Source: Hydrogenophaga sp. BPS33 (GTDB taxonomy: Bacteria > Pseudomonadota > Gammaproteobacteria > Burkholderiales > Burkholderiaceae_C). From it: a DNA stretch of 64,000 nucleotides. The position numbers and the translations under genes were made by a program. A model generated the notes under the pieces. It saw only the letters and a list, made by a program, of their open reading frames with translations. It was not told where the DNA came from and did no database searches. This document shows, piece after piece, positions 27,245 through 39,131 of the stretch. Positions within the stretch are counted from its first letter, which is position 1; each line of letters opens with the position of its first letter. The stretch is taken from the NCBI RefSeq assembly GCF_009859475.1, contig NZ_CP044549.1, forward strand, positions 3,472,001 to 3,536,000, read 5' to 3'.

Positions 27245-28417
27245 TTGGCTGAAATCGATTATGTCACCCGGGTCTTCGTGTCGCCGCGCGAGATCGACGC
27301 GCACGCGTGGAATGCCTTGCTCGCGCTGCAGACCGATCCGAGTCCCTTCGTGCGGCACGAGTATCTGAGCGCCCTGCACGACAGCGGCAGTGCCAACGCA
27401 AGCACCGGCTGGCAGCCGCAGTTCCTGACGCTGTGGCATGGCGAAGCGCTGCACGCGGCCTGCCCCATGTACCTCAAGAGCCATTCGTACGGCGAGTACG
27501 TGTTCGACTGGGCCTGGGCCAACGCCTACGAGCAGCATGGCATGCGCTACTACCCCAAGGCGCTGGTCGCGGTGCCGTTCACGCCGGTACCCGGAGCGCG
27601 CCTGCTGGCGCGTGACGCCACGGCGCGAGCCGCTCTCGTGCGCGCACTGATCGATCGCGCACGCGATGAGAAACTCTCCTCCCTACACCTGCTGTTCGCG
27701 CAGCCGCAGGACATCGCCGCCTGCGAAGCCGCCGGACTGATGCTGCGCCACACCGTGCAGTTCCACTGGCAGAACGAAGACGCCCACAGCGGCGCGCCGT
27801 TCCGCGATTTCGACCATTTCCTCGCCAGTCTGCAGCAGGAAAAGCGCAAGAAGATCCGGCAGGAGCGGCGCAAGGTGTTCGATGCCGGCGTGCGTTTCCG
27901 CTCGGCGCGCGGCAAAGACATTTCCGATGCCGACTGGGACTTCTTCTACCGCTGCTACGAGCGCACCTACCTCGAACACGGCAATGCACCCTACCTCAGC
28001 CGCGATTTCTTCCACCGCATGGCGCAGAGCATGCCGGAGAACTGGCTGCTCTTCGTCGCCGAATTCGATGGCCGCGCCATCGCCTGCAGCCTGATCGGCA
28101 TCGACAGCGCCACGCTCACCGCCTACGGGCGCTACTGGGGCGCGCTGGAGCGGGTGGATTGCCTGCACTTCGAGGCCTGCTACTACCAGCCATTGATCTG
28201 GTGCATCCTGAACGGCTTCGCGCGCTTCGAAGGTGGCGCACAAGGCGAACACAAGATGGCGCGTGCCCTGCTCCCGGTGAAGACCACCAGCGCGCACTGG
28301 CTGGCACACCCGGCGTTCGCGGATGCGGTCGACCGTTTCCTGCAACGCGAAGGCCAGGGCATCGGGGAGTACCTCGACCACCTGGCCTTGCGCAATCCGT
28401 TCAAGGCAGAGCCTTGA
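27245..28417 (+). CDS. FemAB/GNAT-like protein (DUF482 family), 390 aa
   Basis: The protein matches the DUF482 family, whose fold resembles tandem GNAT acyltransferases and which is often labelled a peptidoglycan-like biosynthesis protein. Visible signatures are FVRHEYLSALHDSGS, CPMYLKSHSYGEYVFDWAW, QEKRKKIRQERRKV, and a C-terminal EACYYQPLIWCILNGFARFEGGAQGEHK. The start codon is TTG, 59 bases from divergent nadE; no in-frame ATG lies nearby. The natural substrate is unknown. Confidence 0.85.
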   Translation: MAEIDYVTRVFVSPREIDAHAWNALLALQTDPSPFVRHEYLSALHDSGSANASTGWQPQFLTLWHGEALHAACPMYLKSHSYGEYVFDWAWANAYEQHGMRYYPKALVAVPFTPVPGARLLARDATARAALVRALIDRARDEKLSSLHLLFAQPQDIAACEAAGLMLRHTVQFHWQNEDAHSGAPFRDFDHFLASLQQEKRKKIRQERRKVFDAGVRFRSARGKDISDADWDFFYRCYERTYLEHGNAPYLSRDFFHRMAQSMPENWLLFVAEFDGRAIACSLIGIDSATLTAYGRYWGALERVDCLHFEACYYQPLIWCILNGFARFEGGAQGEHKMARALLPVKTTSAHWLAHPAFADAVDRFLQREGQGIGEYLDHLALRNPFKAEP

Positions 28418-28429
28418 ACACCTGAGCGA

Positions 28430-28969
28430 TCAGGCCTTCTGGGCCTTCTCGTAGTTCGCGATGCCGTCCAGGATCTCCTGGTGAGCGGCGTCCTTGCCTT
28501 CCCAGCCCAGCACCTTCACCCACTTGCCCGGCTCCAGGTCCTTGTAGTGCTCAAAGAAGTGCTGGATGGTGTTCAACCGCATCGGGTTCAGGTCCTCGGG
28601 CTTCTGCCACTGGGTGTAGATCGACAGGATCTTGTCGGTCGGCACGGCCAGCACCTTGCCGTCTTCACCGGCCTCATCCTGCATCTTCAGGATGCCGATC
28701 GCACGGCAGGGCACGACCACGCCAGGGATCAGCGGCACGGGGGTGATCACCAGCACGTCCACCGGGTCGCCGTCGCCCGAGATGGTTTTGGGCACGTAGC
28801 CGTAGTTGGTCGGGTAGTGCATGGCGGTGCTCATGAAGCGGTCCACGAAGATCGCACCGGTTTCCTTGTCCACCTCGTACTTGATCGGATCGGCGTTCAT
28901 CGGGATTTCGATGATCACGTTGAACGAGTCGGGCACGTTTTTGCCTGGAGTGACGTTGTCGAGAGCCAT
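28430..28969 (-). CDS. ppa: Inorganic pyrophosphatase, soluble family I
   Basis: It hydrolyses pyrophosphate to drive biosynthesis. The family I signature [12 protein letters not shown] (about residues 66-77) carries the Mg-binding Asp residues, with [17 protein letters not shown] and YGYVPKT upstream. At 179 residues it is standard length. The gene is head to head with the membrane pyrophosphatase hppA. Confidence 0.97.
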   Translation of the reverse strand: MALDNVTPGKNVPDSFNVIIEIPMNADPIKYEVDKETGAIFVDRFMSTAMHYPTNYGYVPKTISGDGDPVDVLVITPVPLIPGVVVPCRAIGILKMQDEAGEDGKVLAVPTDKILSIYTQWQKPEDLNPMRLNTIQHFFEHYKDLEPGKWVKVLGWEGKDAAHQEILDGIANYEKAQKA

Positions 28970-29268
28970 AAGGTTGTGGGAAGTAGTTGAAACGAAAGAA
29001 TTCGCCCGAAGACCGGCGGGTACACAAAGGCGCGTACAGACAAGTCTGACGCGCCTAGGATTTACCCTGATTTTACTGATTCAGAACTGACTTCCCGTGC
29101 GATCGGCACGCGCATTCGCGCAATTGCCCTTAAATTCGTAGCGTTGGCCAATCGCCCTGTCCCGACGCTGCGCAACGCAGCATCCACTGGCAGCGAGGAA
29201 GCAACGCAGCGGGGGCATCCCCGGAGGCGTTGCCCCCTCCAAGTCGAAAACGAGCAGGAGCAAATCTG
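28970..29268. other. Divergent promoter region between ppa and hppA
   Basis: The 299-base spacer contains an AT-richer core (about 29060-29150) suited to promoters for both genes and a GC-rich stretch next to hppA. An imperfect inverted segment around 29202-29245 (GCGGGGGCATCCCCGG, then GAGGCGTTGCCCCCTC) could form a hairpin in the hppA leader. No riboswitch or small gene is evident. Confidence 0.4.
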
Positions 29269-31332
29269 ATGGTTGGACAATCTGCGCTGATTTTTGCGTT
29301 GGTGTGTGGACTCATTGCCGTGGTCTACGGCTTCTGGTCCCGAAGTTGGATTCTTTCGCAGGACGCGGGCAACGCCCGCATGCAGGAGATCGCGGGCGCC
29401 ATTCAAACCGGTGCCGCGGCCTATCTGGCGCGGCAGTACAAGACCATTGGCATCGTCGGCGTGGTGCTCGCCGTGCTGATCGGCATCTTTCTCAACCCCA
29501 TCACCGCCATCGGCTTCGTGCTGGGCGCGGTGCTCTCGGGCGCGTGCGGCTTCATCGGCATGAACATCTCGGTGCGCGCCAATGTGCGCACCGCACAAGC
29601 CGCCACCAAGGGCATCGGCCCGGCGCTGGATGTGGCCTTTCGCGGCGGCGCCATCACCGGCATGCTGGTGGTGGGCCTGGGCCTGCTGGGCGTGGCCGGC
29701 TTCTTCTGGTTCCTGCTGAGCCAGGCAGGCACGAGCGGAGCCAACAGCCTGAGCCAATTGCTCAACCCGTTGATCGGTTTTGCCTTCGGCTCCTCGCTCA
29801 TCTCCATCTTCGCGCGGCTGGGCGGCGGTATTTTCACCAAGGGCGCTGACGTCGGCGCCGACCTGGTGGGCAAGGTGGAAGCCGGCATCCCGGAAGACGA
29901 TCCGCGCAACCCGGCCGTGATCGCCGACAACGTGGGCGACAACGTGGGTGACTGTGCCGGCATGGCGGCCGACCTGTTCGAAACCTATGCGGTCACGCTC
30001 ATCGCCACCATGGTGCTGGGCGCGCTCATGGTCACCGCCGCGCCGATGCAGGCCGTGCTCTACCCGCTGGTGCTGGGGGCCGTGTCCATCATCGCGTCGA
30101 TCATCGGCTGCTTCTTCGTCAAGGCCAGCCCCGGCATGAAGAACGTGATGCCCGCGCTCTACAAGGGCCTGGCCATCGCCGGCGTGCTCTCGCTCATCGC
30201 CTTCTGGTTCGTCACCGGCTGGATCGTGCCGGACAACGCCATCACCGCCAGCGGCAGCCAACTGCGCCTCTTCGGCGCCTGCGCCGTGGGCCTGGTACTG
30301 ACCGCCTTGCTGGTGTGGATCACCGAGTTCTACACCGGCACGCAATACTCACCGGTGAAGCACATCGCGCAAGCGTCCACCACCGGCCATGGCACCAACA
30401 TCATTGCCGGCCTCGGTGTCTCCATGCGCTCCACGGCATGGCCGGTGCTGTTCGTCTGCGCGGCCATCATTGCGGCCTACGCGCTGGCCGGCCTGTACGG
30501 CATTGCCACCGCCGCCACCGCGATGTTGAGCATGGCAGGCATCGTGGTCGCGCTGGACGCCTATGGTCCCATCACCGACAACGCCGGCGGCATCGCCGAA
30601 ATGGCCGAGCTGCCCAGCAGCGTGCGCGACATCACCGACCCGCTGGACGCCGTGGGCAACACCACCAAGGCGGTGACCAAGGGCTACGCCATCGGCTCGG
30701 CCGGCCTGGCCTCGCTGGTGCTGTTCGCCGACTACACGCACAAGCTGGAAACCTACGGTGCCAAGGTCAGCTTCGACCTGAGCGACCCGATGGTGATCAT
30801 CGGCCTGTTCATCGGCGGCATGATCCCCTACCTGTTCGGTGCCATGGCCATGGAAGCGGTGGGCCGCGCCGCCGGTTCGGTGGTGGTGGAGGTGCGCCGC
30901 CAGTTCAAGGAGATCCCCGGCATCATGGAAGGCACGGCCAAGCCCGAGTACGGCAAGGCGGTGGACATGCTGACCTCGGCGGCCATCAAGGAAATGATCA
31001 TCCCCAGCCTGCTGCCGGTGATCGTGCCCATTCTGGTCGGCGTGTTCCTCGGTCCGAAGGCCTTGGGCGGCCTGCTCATGGGAACCATCGTCACCGGCCT
31101 GTTCGTCGCCATCTCCATGTGCACGGGCGGTGGCGCGTGGGACAACGCCAAGAAATACATCGAAGACGGCCACCACGGCGGCAAGGGCAGCGAAGCGCAC
31201 AAGGCCGCCGTGACCGGCGACACCGTGGGCGACCCCTACAAGGACACCGCCGGCCCGGCCGTGAACCCGTTGATCAAGATCATCAACATCGTGGCGCTGC
31301 TGATCGTGCCGCTGCTGCCCCTGGCGACCTGA
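29269..31332 (+). CDS. hppA: Membrane-bound H+-pumping pyrophosphatase
   Basis: It couples pyrophosphate hydrolysis to proton export across the inner membrane. About 16 hydrophobic helices are present, with the substrate-site motif [21 protein letters not shown] (shown in two parts as DVGADLVGK and PEDDPRNP) and [13 protein letters not shown]. The K+-dependence determinant reads [10 protein letters not shown], with Lys and Thr at the deciding positions, so it should be the K+-independent type. The start [11 protein letters not shown] at 29269 excludes an unlikely Pro/Arg-rich extension. At 687 residues it is normal length. Confidence 0.96.
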   Translation: MVGQSALIFALVCGLIAVVYGFWSRSWILSQDAGNARMQEIAGAIQTGAAAYLARQYKTIGIVGVVLAVLIGIFLNPITAIGFVLGAVLSGACGFIGMNISVRANVRTAQAATKGIGPALDVAFRGGAITGMLVVGLGLLGVAGFFWFLLSQAGTSGANSLSQLLNPLIGFAFGSSLISIFARLGGGIFTKGADVGADLVGKVEAGIPEDDPRNPAVIADNVGDNVGDCAGMAADLFETYAVTLIATMVLGALMVTAAPMQAVLYPLVLGAVSIIASIIGCFFVKASPGMKNVMPALYKGLAIAGVLSLIAFWFVTGWIVPDNAITASGSQLRLFGACAVGLVLTALLVWITEFYTGTQYSPVKHIAQASTTGHGTNIIAGLGVSMRSTAWPVLFVCAAIIAAYALAGLYGIATAATAMLSMAGIVVALDAYGPITDNAGGIAEMAELPSSVRDITDPLDAVGNTTKAVTKGYAIGSAGLASLVLFADYTHKLETYGAKVSFDLSDPMVIIGLFIGGMIPYLFGAMAMEAVGRAAGSVVVEVRRQFKEIPGIMEGTAKPEYGKAVDMLTSAAIKEMIIPSLLPVIVPILVGVFLGPKALGGLLMGTIVTGLFVAISMCTGGGAWDNAKKYIEDGHHGGKGSEAHKAAVTGDTVGDPYKDTAGPAVNPLIKIINIVALLIVPLLPLAT

Positions 31333-31356
31333 GCTTTCTTTCGCCACGGCTTGAAG

Positions 31357-31377
31357 GCCCGCTTCGGCGGGCTTTTT
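31357..31377 (+). terminator. Intrinsic terminator after hppA
   Basis: GCCCGC TTCG GCGGGC is followed by TTTTT, about 25 bases past the hppA stop. Confidence 0.88.
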
Positions 31378-31451
31378 CATGTCCGCACCCGCAGTGCGGT
31401 GCCTGCGGGCCTGCCCGTCCACGCGCGGGCACACTCGCCCATAATCGGACC

Positions 31452-32567
31452 ATGTCCGAACGCGTCATTCCCCTGATCGACCAGCGCCTGGTCTCGGTGC
31501 CCGCGCGCGTTCCTTCGGGCGTGATCGCACCGCGCGGCCTGCTCAGCGATGCGCGTGGCCGCCCGCTGCGCGATCTGCGCATCAGCGTGACCGACCGCTG
31601 CAACTTCCGCTGCAGCTACTGCATGCCCAAGGACATCTTCGACAAGGACTATCCCTACCTGCCGCACAGCGCGCTGCTCAGCTTCGAGGAAATCACACGC
31701 GTGGCGCGCCAGTTCGTCGCGCACGGCGTGCAGAAGATCCGCCTGACTGGCGGTGAGCCGCTGCTGCGCAAGAACCTGGAGATCCTGATCGACCAGCTCG
31801 CCGCCTTGCGCACGGTCGAAGGCCAGCCGCTGGACATCACGCTCACCACCAACGGCTCGCTGCTGGCGCGCAAGGCGCAGGCGCTCAAGGCGGCCGGGCT
31901 GCAACGCGTCACCGTGAGCCTGGACGGTCTGGACGACGCCATCTTCCGCGCCATGAACGACGTGGACTTTCCCGTGGCCGACGTGCTCGACGGCATCGCT
32001 GCCGCGCAGGCCGCGGGCCTGGGGCCGATCAAGGTCAACATGGTGGTCAAGCGCGGCACCAACGACGACCAGATCCTGCCCATGGCGCGCCATTTCAAGG
32101 GCAGCGGCATCGTCCTGCGCTTCATCGAGTACATGGACGTGGGCGCCACCAACGGCTGGCGCATGGACGAGGTGCTGCCCAGCGCACAGGTGGTGCAGCG
32201 CATCCACCGCGAACTGCCGCTGGTGCCACTGGGCGCTTCGGCACCGGGAGAAACCGCCGAGCGCTGGGGCTATGCCGATGGCAGCGGCGAAATCGGCGTG
32301 ATCAGCAGCGTCACGCAGGCCTTCTGCGGCGACTGCAACCGCGCGCGCCTGTCCACCGAGGGCCAGCTCTACCTCTGCCTGTTCGCCAGCCAGGGCCACG
32401 ATCTGCGCCACCTGGTCCGCGGCGATGCCACCGACGAGCAGCTCGCCAGCGCCATCGCCGCGATCTGGCAAGGTCGCAGCGACCGGTATTCCGAGCTGCG
32501 CGCCAGCCTGCCGCCCGATGCGGGCCACGGGAGACGCCGCGTCGAGATGAGCTACATCGGCGGGTGA
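31452..32567 (+). CDS. moaA: GTP 3',8-cyclase (molybdenum cofactor step 1)
   Basis: This radical-SAM enzyme starts molybdopterin synthesis. The N-terminal cluster motif CNFRCSYC (about residues 52-59) binds one 4Fe-4S cluster. The C-terminal [12 protein letters not shown] with a further Cys in LYLCLF binds the second, and the essential C-terminal Gly-Gly is present (SYIGG). At 371 residues it is full length. Its stop overlaps a potential GTG start of moeA, so the two are coupled. A mobA gene that often accompanies this pair is not adjacent. Confidence 0.97.
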   Translation: MSERVIPLIDQRLVSVPARVPSGVIAPRGLLSDARGRPLRDLRISVTDRCNFRCSYCMPKDIFDKDYPYLPHSALLSFEEITRVARQFVAHGVQKIRLTGGEPLLRKNLEILIDQLAALRTVEGQPLDITLTTNGSLLARKAQALKAAGLQRVTVSLDGLDDAIFRAMNDVDFPVADVLDGIAAAQAAGLGPIKVNMVVKRGTNDDQILPMARHFKGSGIVLRFIEYMDVGATNGWRMDEVLPSAQVVQRIHRELPLVPLGASAPGETAERWGYADGSGEIGVISSVTQAFCGDCNRARLSTEGQLYLCLFASQGHDLRHLVRGDATDEQLASAIAAIWQGRSDRYSELRASLPPDAGHGRRRVEMSYIGG

Positions 32568-32569
32568 CG

Positions 32570-33815
<1,246 letters not shown>

Positions 33816-33841
<26 letters not shown>

Positions 33842-33971
33842 AGCACGCGATCGGCGCAGGGTCGGGCGGCGTGTCGGGTATTGATATGTCTTCGCAACGG
33901 CCCTGCGTGTCGAACGCGACGTGGGGTTGCAATGGCATGAGCAGCGCGCGGGTGGTCAAGTCGCTCTTCAT
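33816..33971 (-). CDS. Possible small protein (51 aa) downstream of the orphan gene
   Basis: An ATG at 33971 is preceded on the minus strand by AGGAGAGG at 6 bases, the strongest ribosome-binding site in this gap. The frame runs 51 codons (MKSDLTTRALLMPLQPHVAF, then an Asp/Pro-rich part ending CFKSPHRTS). It ends inside the opposite-strand 3' end of moeA. It lies 54 bases after the 415-residue orphan gene on the same strand and could be co-transcribed. No family is recognised, and coding is not certain. Confidence 0.35.
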
Positions 33972-34025
33972 GAACCTCTCCTGTTCAATGCGGCGTTCGG
34001 ATTCGCGCGGCGCTAGCGCCGGCGC

Positions 34026-35273
34026 CTAGTGCAACGTCCGCAGCCGGTCTTCGGTCTCGGCATCGATCGGGCGGAAGTGCTCCACCTCGAGAGGATCCGC
34101 GCGATGCCGCAGTTGGACGCTATGGTCGCTGTTCGCAAGCATCTCGAGCAGCTCGTGCATGGTCCGACGCGCCTGGGCGGACAGGCCCTCGGGAACCACG
34201 AAGTGCGCTTCGCAAGGTGAGAGCAGAAGGTCGCCTTCGTGCGCCTTTCCATGACGGCCCAAGGCATCGAGCCATGCCACCAGGTTCATCGCACCGTGCA
34301 CCACGGTCTCGCCCAGAGAGGGAAGTGCCAGGAGCGCCATGAACGTCGTCGAGACGTCCAGCAAGGGAGCGTCCACGTGGAGGTGCAGTTGGTCCATGCG
34401 CGGCTGGCTCTGGCACAGCACGTCGACGATCTCGGGCGTGGCACGAAGATGGAGCTCTGTCCAGGCATCTCGACTCGACAGGAGCGGCTCGCACTGCTGG
34501 GCGTCCAGCGGGGACCGGCTCAGGTCCAGCACGGTGGCATCCGACAAGGCGATGACCGTGGCCCAACGGCTCTTCTTCTCATTGCCTTCCCGGGGTAGCG
34601 CGACGTCCAGCACCAGTCTCTCGCAGCGAACGCCCGCCAGGCATGCTTCATCGTGCCCGCGGCTGCTGACGGACAACTCCCCCAAGGCAGTGCTCCGCGC
34701 AAGGAGTGCCCAGCCTTGGGAAGCGTGCGAGTTCAACGCCTCGTCCATGTCCAGATGCAAGTTGGGCTTGGGCAGTTGCTGGAGAAACTCGACGAGGCGT
34801 TCAACCTCAACGGCAGGCAGGGACGTTGCCAGGCGCAGCGCCACTTCCGTCGCCTCCGGCCAATCCTGCGCGCATTTCTGCAAGGTCTGGGCCTTGCCTG
34901 GGTCGCCCCCCACGTTCAACGTATAGGATCCGGGGTAGGCCTGCACCAGACGGGACAACAGGCGGTGCTGGTGGCGGTCCAGCAGCAGATCGGTGGCGTA
35001 CTGGCGGGCGTCGTCGCCAATGTCGTGCGGCTCACCGCCGTCGAGCAGGGTCCGGATGGCATCCGCAGCGACATGCTCGACGGCATCCCGAGCACTGCTC
35101 CGCACCAGCGCATCCAGCAGATCGTACAGAGACTCGGCGGGCTGCACACCGTGGGGTGTGAAGACCGGATCGGCCAGGGTTTCCGGTGGGGTCTTGCGAG
35201 GGGATGGCCCGTCAGCCAGAACCGATGCGAAAGCCGGCTCGGGTCGGTATTGCGGTGTGTTGGAGGAGATCAT
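34026..35273 (-). CDS. Unrecognised 415-residue protein with LRR-like texture
   Basis: The frame is long, uninterrupted and starts with ATG (MISSNTPQYRPEPAFASVL). The N-terminal 45 residues are Ser/Pro-rich and without a hydrophobic signal. Residues about 50-110 are helical and acidic. From about 160 to 330, short hydrophobic strands recur every 20-30 residues (LHLDM, LSVSS, LVLDV, TVLDLSRSPL, LHLRA, LHLHVDAPLL), resembling a degenerate leucine-rich repeat solenoid. This layout is seen in secreted effectors and in cytosolic scaffolds, but no secretion signal or partner is present. I do not recognise the family; it may be lineage-specific. Confidence 0.6.
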   Translation of the reverse strand: MISSNTPQYRPEPAFASVLADGPSPRKTPPETLADPVFTPHGVQPAESLYDLLDALVRSSARDAVEHVAADAIRTLLDGGEPHDIGDDARQYATDLLLDRHQHRLLSRLVQAYPGSYTLNVGGDPGKAQTLQKCAQDWPEATEVALRLATSLPAVEVERLVEFLQQLPKPNLHLDMDEALNSHASQGWALLARSTALGELSVSSRGHDEACLAGVRCERLVLDVALPREGNEKKSRWATVIALSDATVLDLSRSPLDAQQCEPLLSSRDAWTELHLRATPEIVDVLCQSQPRMDQLHLHVDAPLLDVSTTFMALLALPSLGETVVHGAMNLVAWLDALGRHGKAHEGDLLLSPCEAHFVVPEGLSAQARRTMHELLEMLANSDHSVQLRHRADPLEVEHFRPIDAETEDRLRTLH

Positions 35274-35354
35274 GGCGAAGCGTCCTGGTTGAAAAGGACC
35301 CCTTGGTAACCGGCTCAGCGCCTTGGTTTCCTGCCAGCTCCCTGCAAGACCCGA

Positions 35355-35789
35355 TCAGCTGGGCACGCCCCGGTTGGCCAATAGGTCGGCGCGCTCATTG
35401 CCCGGATCGCCCGCATGGCCCCTGACCCAATGCCAGTCGATCTTGTGCACGCCACCATGCACCAGCGCGTCGAGCCGCTGCCAGAGGTCGGCGTTCTTCA
35501 CCGGTTGCTTCGACGCCGTCACCCAACCCTTGCGCTTCCAGCCGTGGATCCATTCGGTGATGCCCTGGCGCACGTACTGGCTGTCGAGATACAGCGAGAC
35601 CTGGCAAGGGCGCTTGAGCGCGGTCAGGCCTTCGATCACGGCGGTGAGTTCCATGCGGTTGTTGGTGGTGTTGCGCTCGCCGCCCCACAGCTCCTTCTCG
35701 AAGCCCTCGGACTTGAGATACACGCCCCAGCCGCCCGGGCCCGGGTTGCCCTTGCAGGCGCCGTCGGTATAGATAACCACATGGTTCAA
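35355..35789 (-). CDS. rnhA: Ribonuclease HI
   Basis: It removes RNA from RNA-DNA hybrids. The start is TTG at 35789, giving the canonical opening [21 protein letters not shown]; a GTG three codons later is the alternative. Catalytic acidic residues lie in YTDGAC (Asp), [11 protein letters not shown] (Glu), LYLDSQYV (Asp) and [10 protein letters not shown] (Asp), and [15 protein letters not shown] holds the conserved His. It is 144 residues long. It lies 34 bases after the methyltransferase gene, an arrangement frequent in betaproteobacteria. Confidence 0.95.
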   Translation of the reverse strand: MNHVVIYTDGACKGNPGPGGWGVYLKSEGFEKELWGGERNTTNNRMELTAVIEGLTALKRPCQVSLYLDSQYVRQGITEWIHGWKRKGWVTASKQPVKNADLWQRLDALVHGGVHKIDWHWVRGHAGDPGNERADLLANRGVPS

Positions 35790-35823
35790 GAAAAATGCTC
35801 CTCGATGAAAACAGAATGTGAAT

Positions 35824-36591
35824 TCAGTGCCGGTTGGCCACCGACACGGGCGCGGACGCGGTAGCGCGCCGCGGCTTCCAGGCCGGCCCCAGCAGACGCA
35901 TGCCGCGCACGCGCTTGACCGCGACCACGAAATACACCGCACCGAAAATCGGCCACCAGCGCGCGCCGGCACGGTCCAGCCAGGCGTATCGGTTGAGCCA
36001 CTTCTGCGAGTGCATCGCTGGCCGGTAGCAGCCGAAGCGGTCCGACTCGATCTCGAAACTGAGCAGGCGCAACCAGTCGCGCAAACGCCAGGGCCCGATG
36101 AAGTCGCCCGCTTCGGGCAGGTACAGCTGCGGGGCACCGAGCAGCCGACCCCGCGACTGCCGAAAACCCCACAGGCTGGCCGGGTTGAAGCCCGAGATGA
36201 CCACCCGCCCTTCGGGTACCAGCACGCGCTCGACCTCGCGCAAGACGTGGTGCGGGTCGGCGCTGAACTCCAGCGTGTGCGGCAGCACCACCAGGTCCAG
36301 GCTGGCCTCTGGAAACGGCAGCGCAGCGGCATCGGTCACCAGTGCCAGGCGCGGCGGACGGCGCTCCCGGGACAACGCGCCCTCCCACGCCAGCGCTTCG
36401 GGCAGCGCCAGCCAGCGCTGCGGCATGCGGTTGGCATGCAGGCCATCAAGTTCGGGCAAACCCAGCTGCAAAGCGTTGAAGCCGAACAGATCGGCCACCG
36501 CCAGGTCGAACTGCGCCCGCTCCCACGCCAGCAGGTACTCGCCCGGCGCGGTCGCGAACCACTCGGTCAATCCTATAATTTTCTCGGTCAT
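35824..36591 (-). CDS. SAM-dependent methyltransferase (255 aa)
   Basis: The frame starts [17 protein letters not shown] at 36591. The class I methyltransferase fold is indicated by [54 protein letters not shown], read as motif II, the acidic loop and motif III; the glycine-rich SAM loop is degenerate. The region after residue 150 matches the Methyltransf-11 proteins usually found beside rnhA and opposite gloB. Substrate unknown. Confidence 0.88.
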   Translation of the reverse strand: MTEKIIGLTEWFATAPGEYLLAWERAQFDLAVADLFGFNALQLGLPELDGLHANRMPQRWLALPEALAWEGALSRERRPPRLALVTDAAALPFPEASLDLVVLPHTLEFSADPHHVLREVERVLVPEGRVVISGFNPASLWGFRQSRGRLLGAPQLYLPEAGDFIGPWRLRDWLRLLSFEIESDRFGCYRPAMHSQKWLNRYAWLDRAGARWWPIFGAVYFVVAVKRVRGMRLLGPAWKPRRATASAPVSVANRH

Positions 36592-36686
36592 GTGGTGCGG
36601 GAATGGACTCGTTGCCCCACCGAAGTCTGCGACACTGCAGACCACCGGGAAGGCCAAGCCCCGCACTCTACACGCCCCAACCCGCC

Positions 36687-37460
36687 ATGCACCTCACTCC
36701 CATCCCGGCGTTCAGCGACAACTACATCTGGGCGCTTCACGACGGCCAGCAGGCCCTGGTGGTCGACCCTGGCGAGTCCGAAGGCGTCACGGCCTGGCTG
36801 CACCAGAACGCGCTGCGGCTGGACACCATCCTCATCACCCACCACCACGCCGACCACACCGGCGGCGTGGCCGCGCTGCGCGAGGCCACCGGCGCGCGCG
36901 TGATCGGCCCGGCCTACGAGACCATGCCCGAACCGCTGCAGCGCGTGTCGCAAGGTGATGAGGTCGAGGTGCTCGGCCTGCGCCTGTCGGTGATGGAAGT
37001 GCCTGGCCACACCGCCGGCCACATCGCGTACTACACGCCCGAGATGGATGGCGCACCGCTGCTCTTCTGCGGCGACACGCTGTTTTCCGGCGGCTGCGGC
37101 CGCCTGTTCGAAGGCACGCCGGCCCAGATGCTGGACTCGCTCACCCGGTTGGCCGCCCTGCCCGGCGACACACGCGTGTGCTGCACCCACGAGTACACGC
37201 TCTCCAACCTGAAGTTTGCGCAAGCGGTCGAACCCGGCAACGCCAAGCTGCTCGCCTACACCGAGCGCTGCAAAGTGCAGCGCGCGCAGAACTTTCCCAC
37301 GCTGCCCAGCTCCATTGCCCTGGAAAAGCACATCAATCCCTTTTTGCGCACCCGTGAACCGGCCGTCGTGCGCGCCGCCCTGGCCCATGCGCCGGGCAGC
37401 GCCGACGACGAGGTGACGGTCTTCGCCACCCTGCGCGAATGGAAGAACGTTTTCAAATGA
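36687..37460 (+). CDS. gloB: Hydroxyacylglutathione hydrolase (glyoxalase II)
   Basis: It hydrolyses S-lactoylglutathione, the second step of methylglyoxal detoxification. The metallo-beta-lactamase motif THHHADH is at residues 51-57, further ligands are in PGHTAGH and FCGDTLFSGGCGR, and the C-terminal glutathione-binding region has RTREPAV. At 257 residues it is full length. Its stop overlaps the mltD start by 4 bases, so the two are coupled. Confidence 0.97.
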   Translation: MHLTPIPAFSDNYIWALHDGQQALVVDPGESEGVTAWLHQNALRLDTILITHHHADHTGGVAALREATGARVIGPAYETMPEPLQRVSQGDEVEVLGLRLSVMEVPGHTAGHIAYYTPEMDGAPLLFCGDTLFSGGCGRLFEGTPAQMLDSLTRLAALPGDTRVCCTHEYTLSNLKFAQAVEPGNAKLLAYTERCKVQRAQNFPTLPSSIALEKHINPFLRTREPAVVRAALAHAPGSADDEVTVFATLREWKNVFK

Positions 37461-39109
37461 CCCTTGATTTCCCGATAGCCCCAGCCTCGCCACGCGCCGC
37501 ACACGCCCTGGCATCCGTGCCCCGATGGGCCTTGCCGGCCGCGCTCGCCGTGGTTCTCTTCGTCTCCGGCTGCGCCACCACGACCTCCACCGCCCCGGAT
37601 GCGGCCCGCACGGGGGACGCCACCACCAGCGCCCCGGCCAACCCACCCACCCCCAGCCTGCCCTCGTACCGCCTGCCCAGCCACGTGCCGCTGAGCGACA
37701 TCACCGCCGCCAGCACCAGCACCAGTCCCTACAACGTGGCCACGCTGGACGCGCCAGCCGATCTGTGGGACCGCATCCGCCGCGGCTTTGCCATGCCGGA
37801 CCTGCAGAACGAACTGGTGGTCGACCGCGAACAGTGGTACGCCACGCGCCCGGATTACATGCAGCGCATGACCGAGCGCTCCAGCCGCTACCTGTTCCAC
37901 ATCGTCGAAGAGATCGAGGTGCGCAACATGCCGATGGAGCTGGCGCTGCTGCCCTTCATCGAAAGCGCGTTCAATCCGCAAGCCGTCTCCAGCGCGCGCG
38001 CCGCCGGCATGTGGCAATTCATGCCCGCCACGGGCGCTTCCTTCGACCTCAAGCAAAACGCCTTTCGCGACGACCGGCGCGACGTGCTCGCCTCCACGCG
38101 CGCGGCACTGGACTACCTGCAGCAGCTCTACACCCGCTTTGGCGACTGGCACCTGGCCCTGGCGGCCTACAACTGGGGCCAGGGCAACGTCAACCGCGCC
38201 ATCACGAACAACCAGCGCCAAGGCAAGCCGACCGGCTACACCGATCTCAGCATGCCGGCGGAAACGCGGCTGTACGTGCCCAAGCTGCAGGCCGTCAAGA
38301 ACATCCTGGCGCGCCCGGAGGCCTTCAACACCACGCTGCCCTTGATCGGCAACCACCCCTTCTTCGACACCGTCGCGCTGCAGCGCGACATGGACGTGGC
38401 GCTCATCGCGCGCTTGGCCGAAGTCGAAGAGAAAGACTTCCGCGCGCTCAATCCCTCGCTGCGCCAACCCGTGGTGATGGCCGCCGGCACGCCCAACGTG
38501 CTGCTGCCCTGGGACAACGCCATCATCTTCCAGCGCAACCTGCAAAATTACACCGGCCCTCTGGCCAGCTGGACCGCGTGGGTCGTGCCCAGCACCATGA
38601 CCGTGGCGCAGGCCGCGGCCCGCACCGGCATGAGCGAATCCACGTTGCGCGAGGTGAACCACATTCCACCCCGCATGCGGGTGCGTGCCGGCTCCAGCCT
38701 GCTCGTGCCGCGCAGCGAGACGCGCAACAACGACGTGCCCGTGCACGTGGCGGACAACGGCCAGATCAGCTTCCAGCCGGAAGTGGTCTTGCGGCGCACA
38801 GTGGTGAAGGCGCGCAAGGGTGAGAACGTCACCAAACTGGCCCGCCGCTATGGCGTCAGCCCCGTGAGCGTGGCCGAGTGGAACAAGCTCGGGGTGAATT
38901 CGGCGCTCAAGGCGGGCCAGAGCGTGGCGCTCATGCTGCCCCACCGTGCGAAGGCCACGACAGCCAAAGGCGGCAGCAGCAAGAAGCAGGCGGCGACCAA
39001 GCCGACCCGCAAGCAGGCGGCCGCCAAGCCCACGAAGAGCACGAAGCAGCCGGCCAAGACGCGCGTGGCCAGCAGCAGCGCCAAGAAGCCCGTCAAGAAG
39101 AAGCCGTAG
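37457..39109 (+). CDS. mltD: Membrane-bound lytic murein transglycosylase D
   Basis: This outer-membrane lipoprotein cleaves peptidoglycan glycan strands. The start is ATG 37457 (MTLDFPIAPASP), overlapping gloB. A lipobox ends at Cys39 (LFVSGC). The SLT domain (about residues 140-290) has catalytic Glu169 in LLPFIESAFNP and AGMWQFMPATG. Two LysM repeats follow (about 375-420 and 450-495). The last 55 residues are an Ala/Lys/Pro-rich basic tail. At 550 residues it is slightly longer than E. coli MltD. Confidence 0.95.
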   Translation: MTLDFPIAPASPRAAHALASVPRWALPAALAVVLFVSGCATTTSTAPDAARTGDATTSAPANPPTPSLPSYRLPSHVPLSDITAASTSTSPYNVATLDAPADLWDRIRRGFAMPDLQNELVVDREQWYATRPDYMQRMTERSSRYLFHIVEEIEVRNMPMELALLPFIESAFNPQAVSSARAAGMWQFMPATGASFDLKQNAFRDDRRDVLASTRAALDYLQQLYTRFGDWHLALAAYNWGQGNVNRAITNNQRQGKPTGYTDLSMPAETRLYVPKLQAVKNILARPEAFNTTLPLIGNHPFFDTVALQRDMDVALIARLAEVEEKDFRALNPSLRQPVVMAAGTPNVLLPWDNAIIFQRNLQNYTGPLASWTAWVVPSTMTVAQAAARTGMSESTLREVNHIPPRMRVRAGSSLLVPRSETRNNDVPVHVADNGQISFQPEVVLRRTVVKARKGENVTKLARRYGVSPVSVAEWNKLGVNSALKAGQSVALMLPHRAKATTAKGGSSKKQAATKPTRKQAAAKPTKSTKQPAKTRVASSSAKKPVKKKP

Positions 39110-39131
39110 AGAGCTTCGCGCGCGCCGCCTC

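Noticed and set aside
30315..31451. Apparent long N-terminal extension of MoaA
   Set aside because: The extension is hppA read in another frame; MoaA starts at 31452 with an ordinary N-terminus and the CNFRCSYC motif at the usual position.
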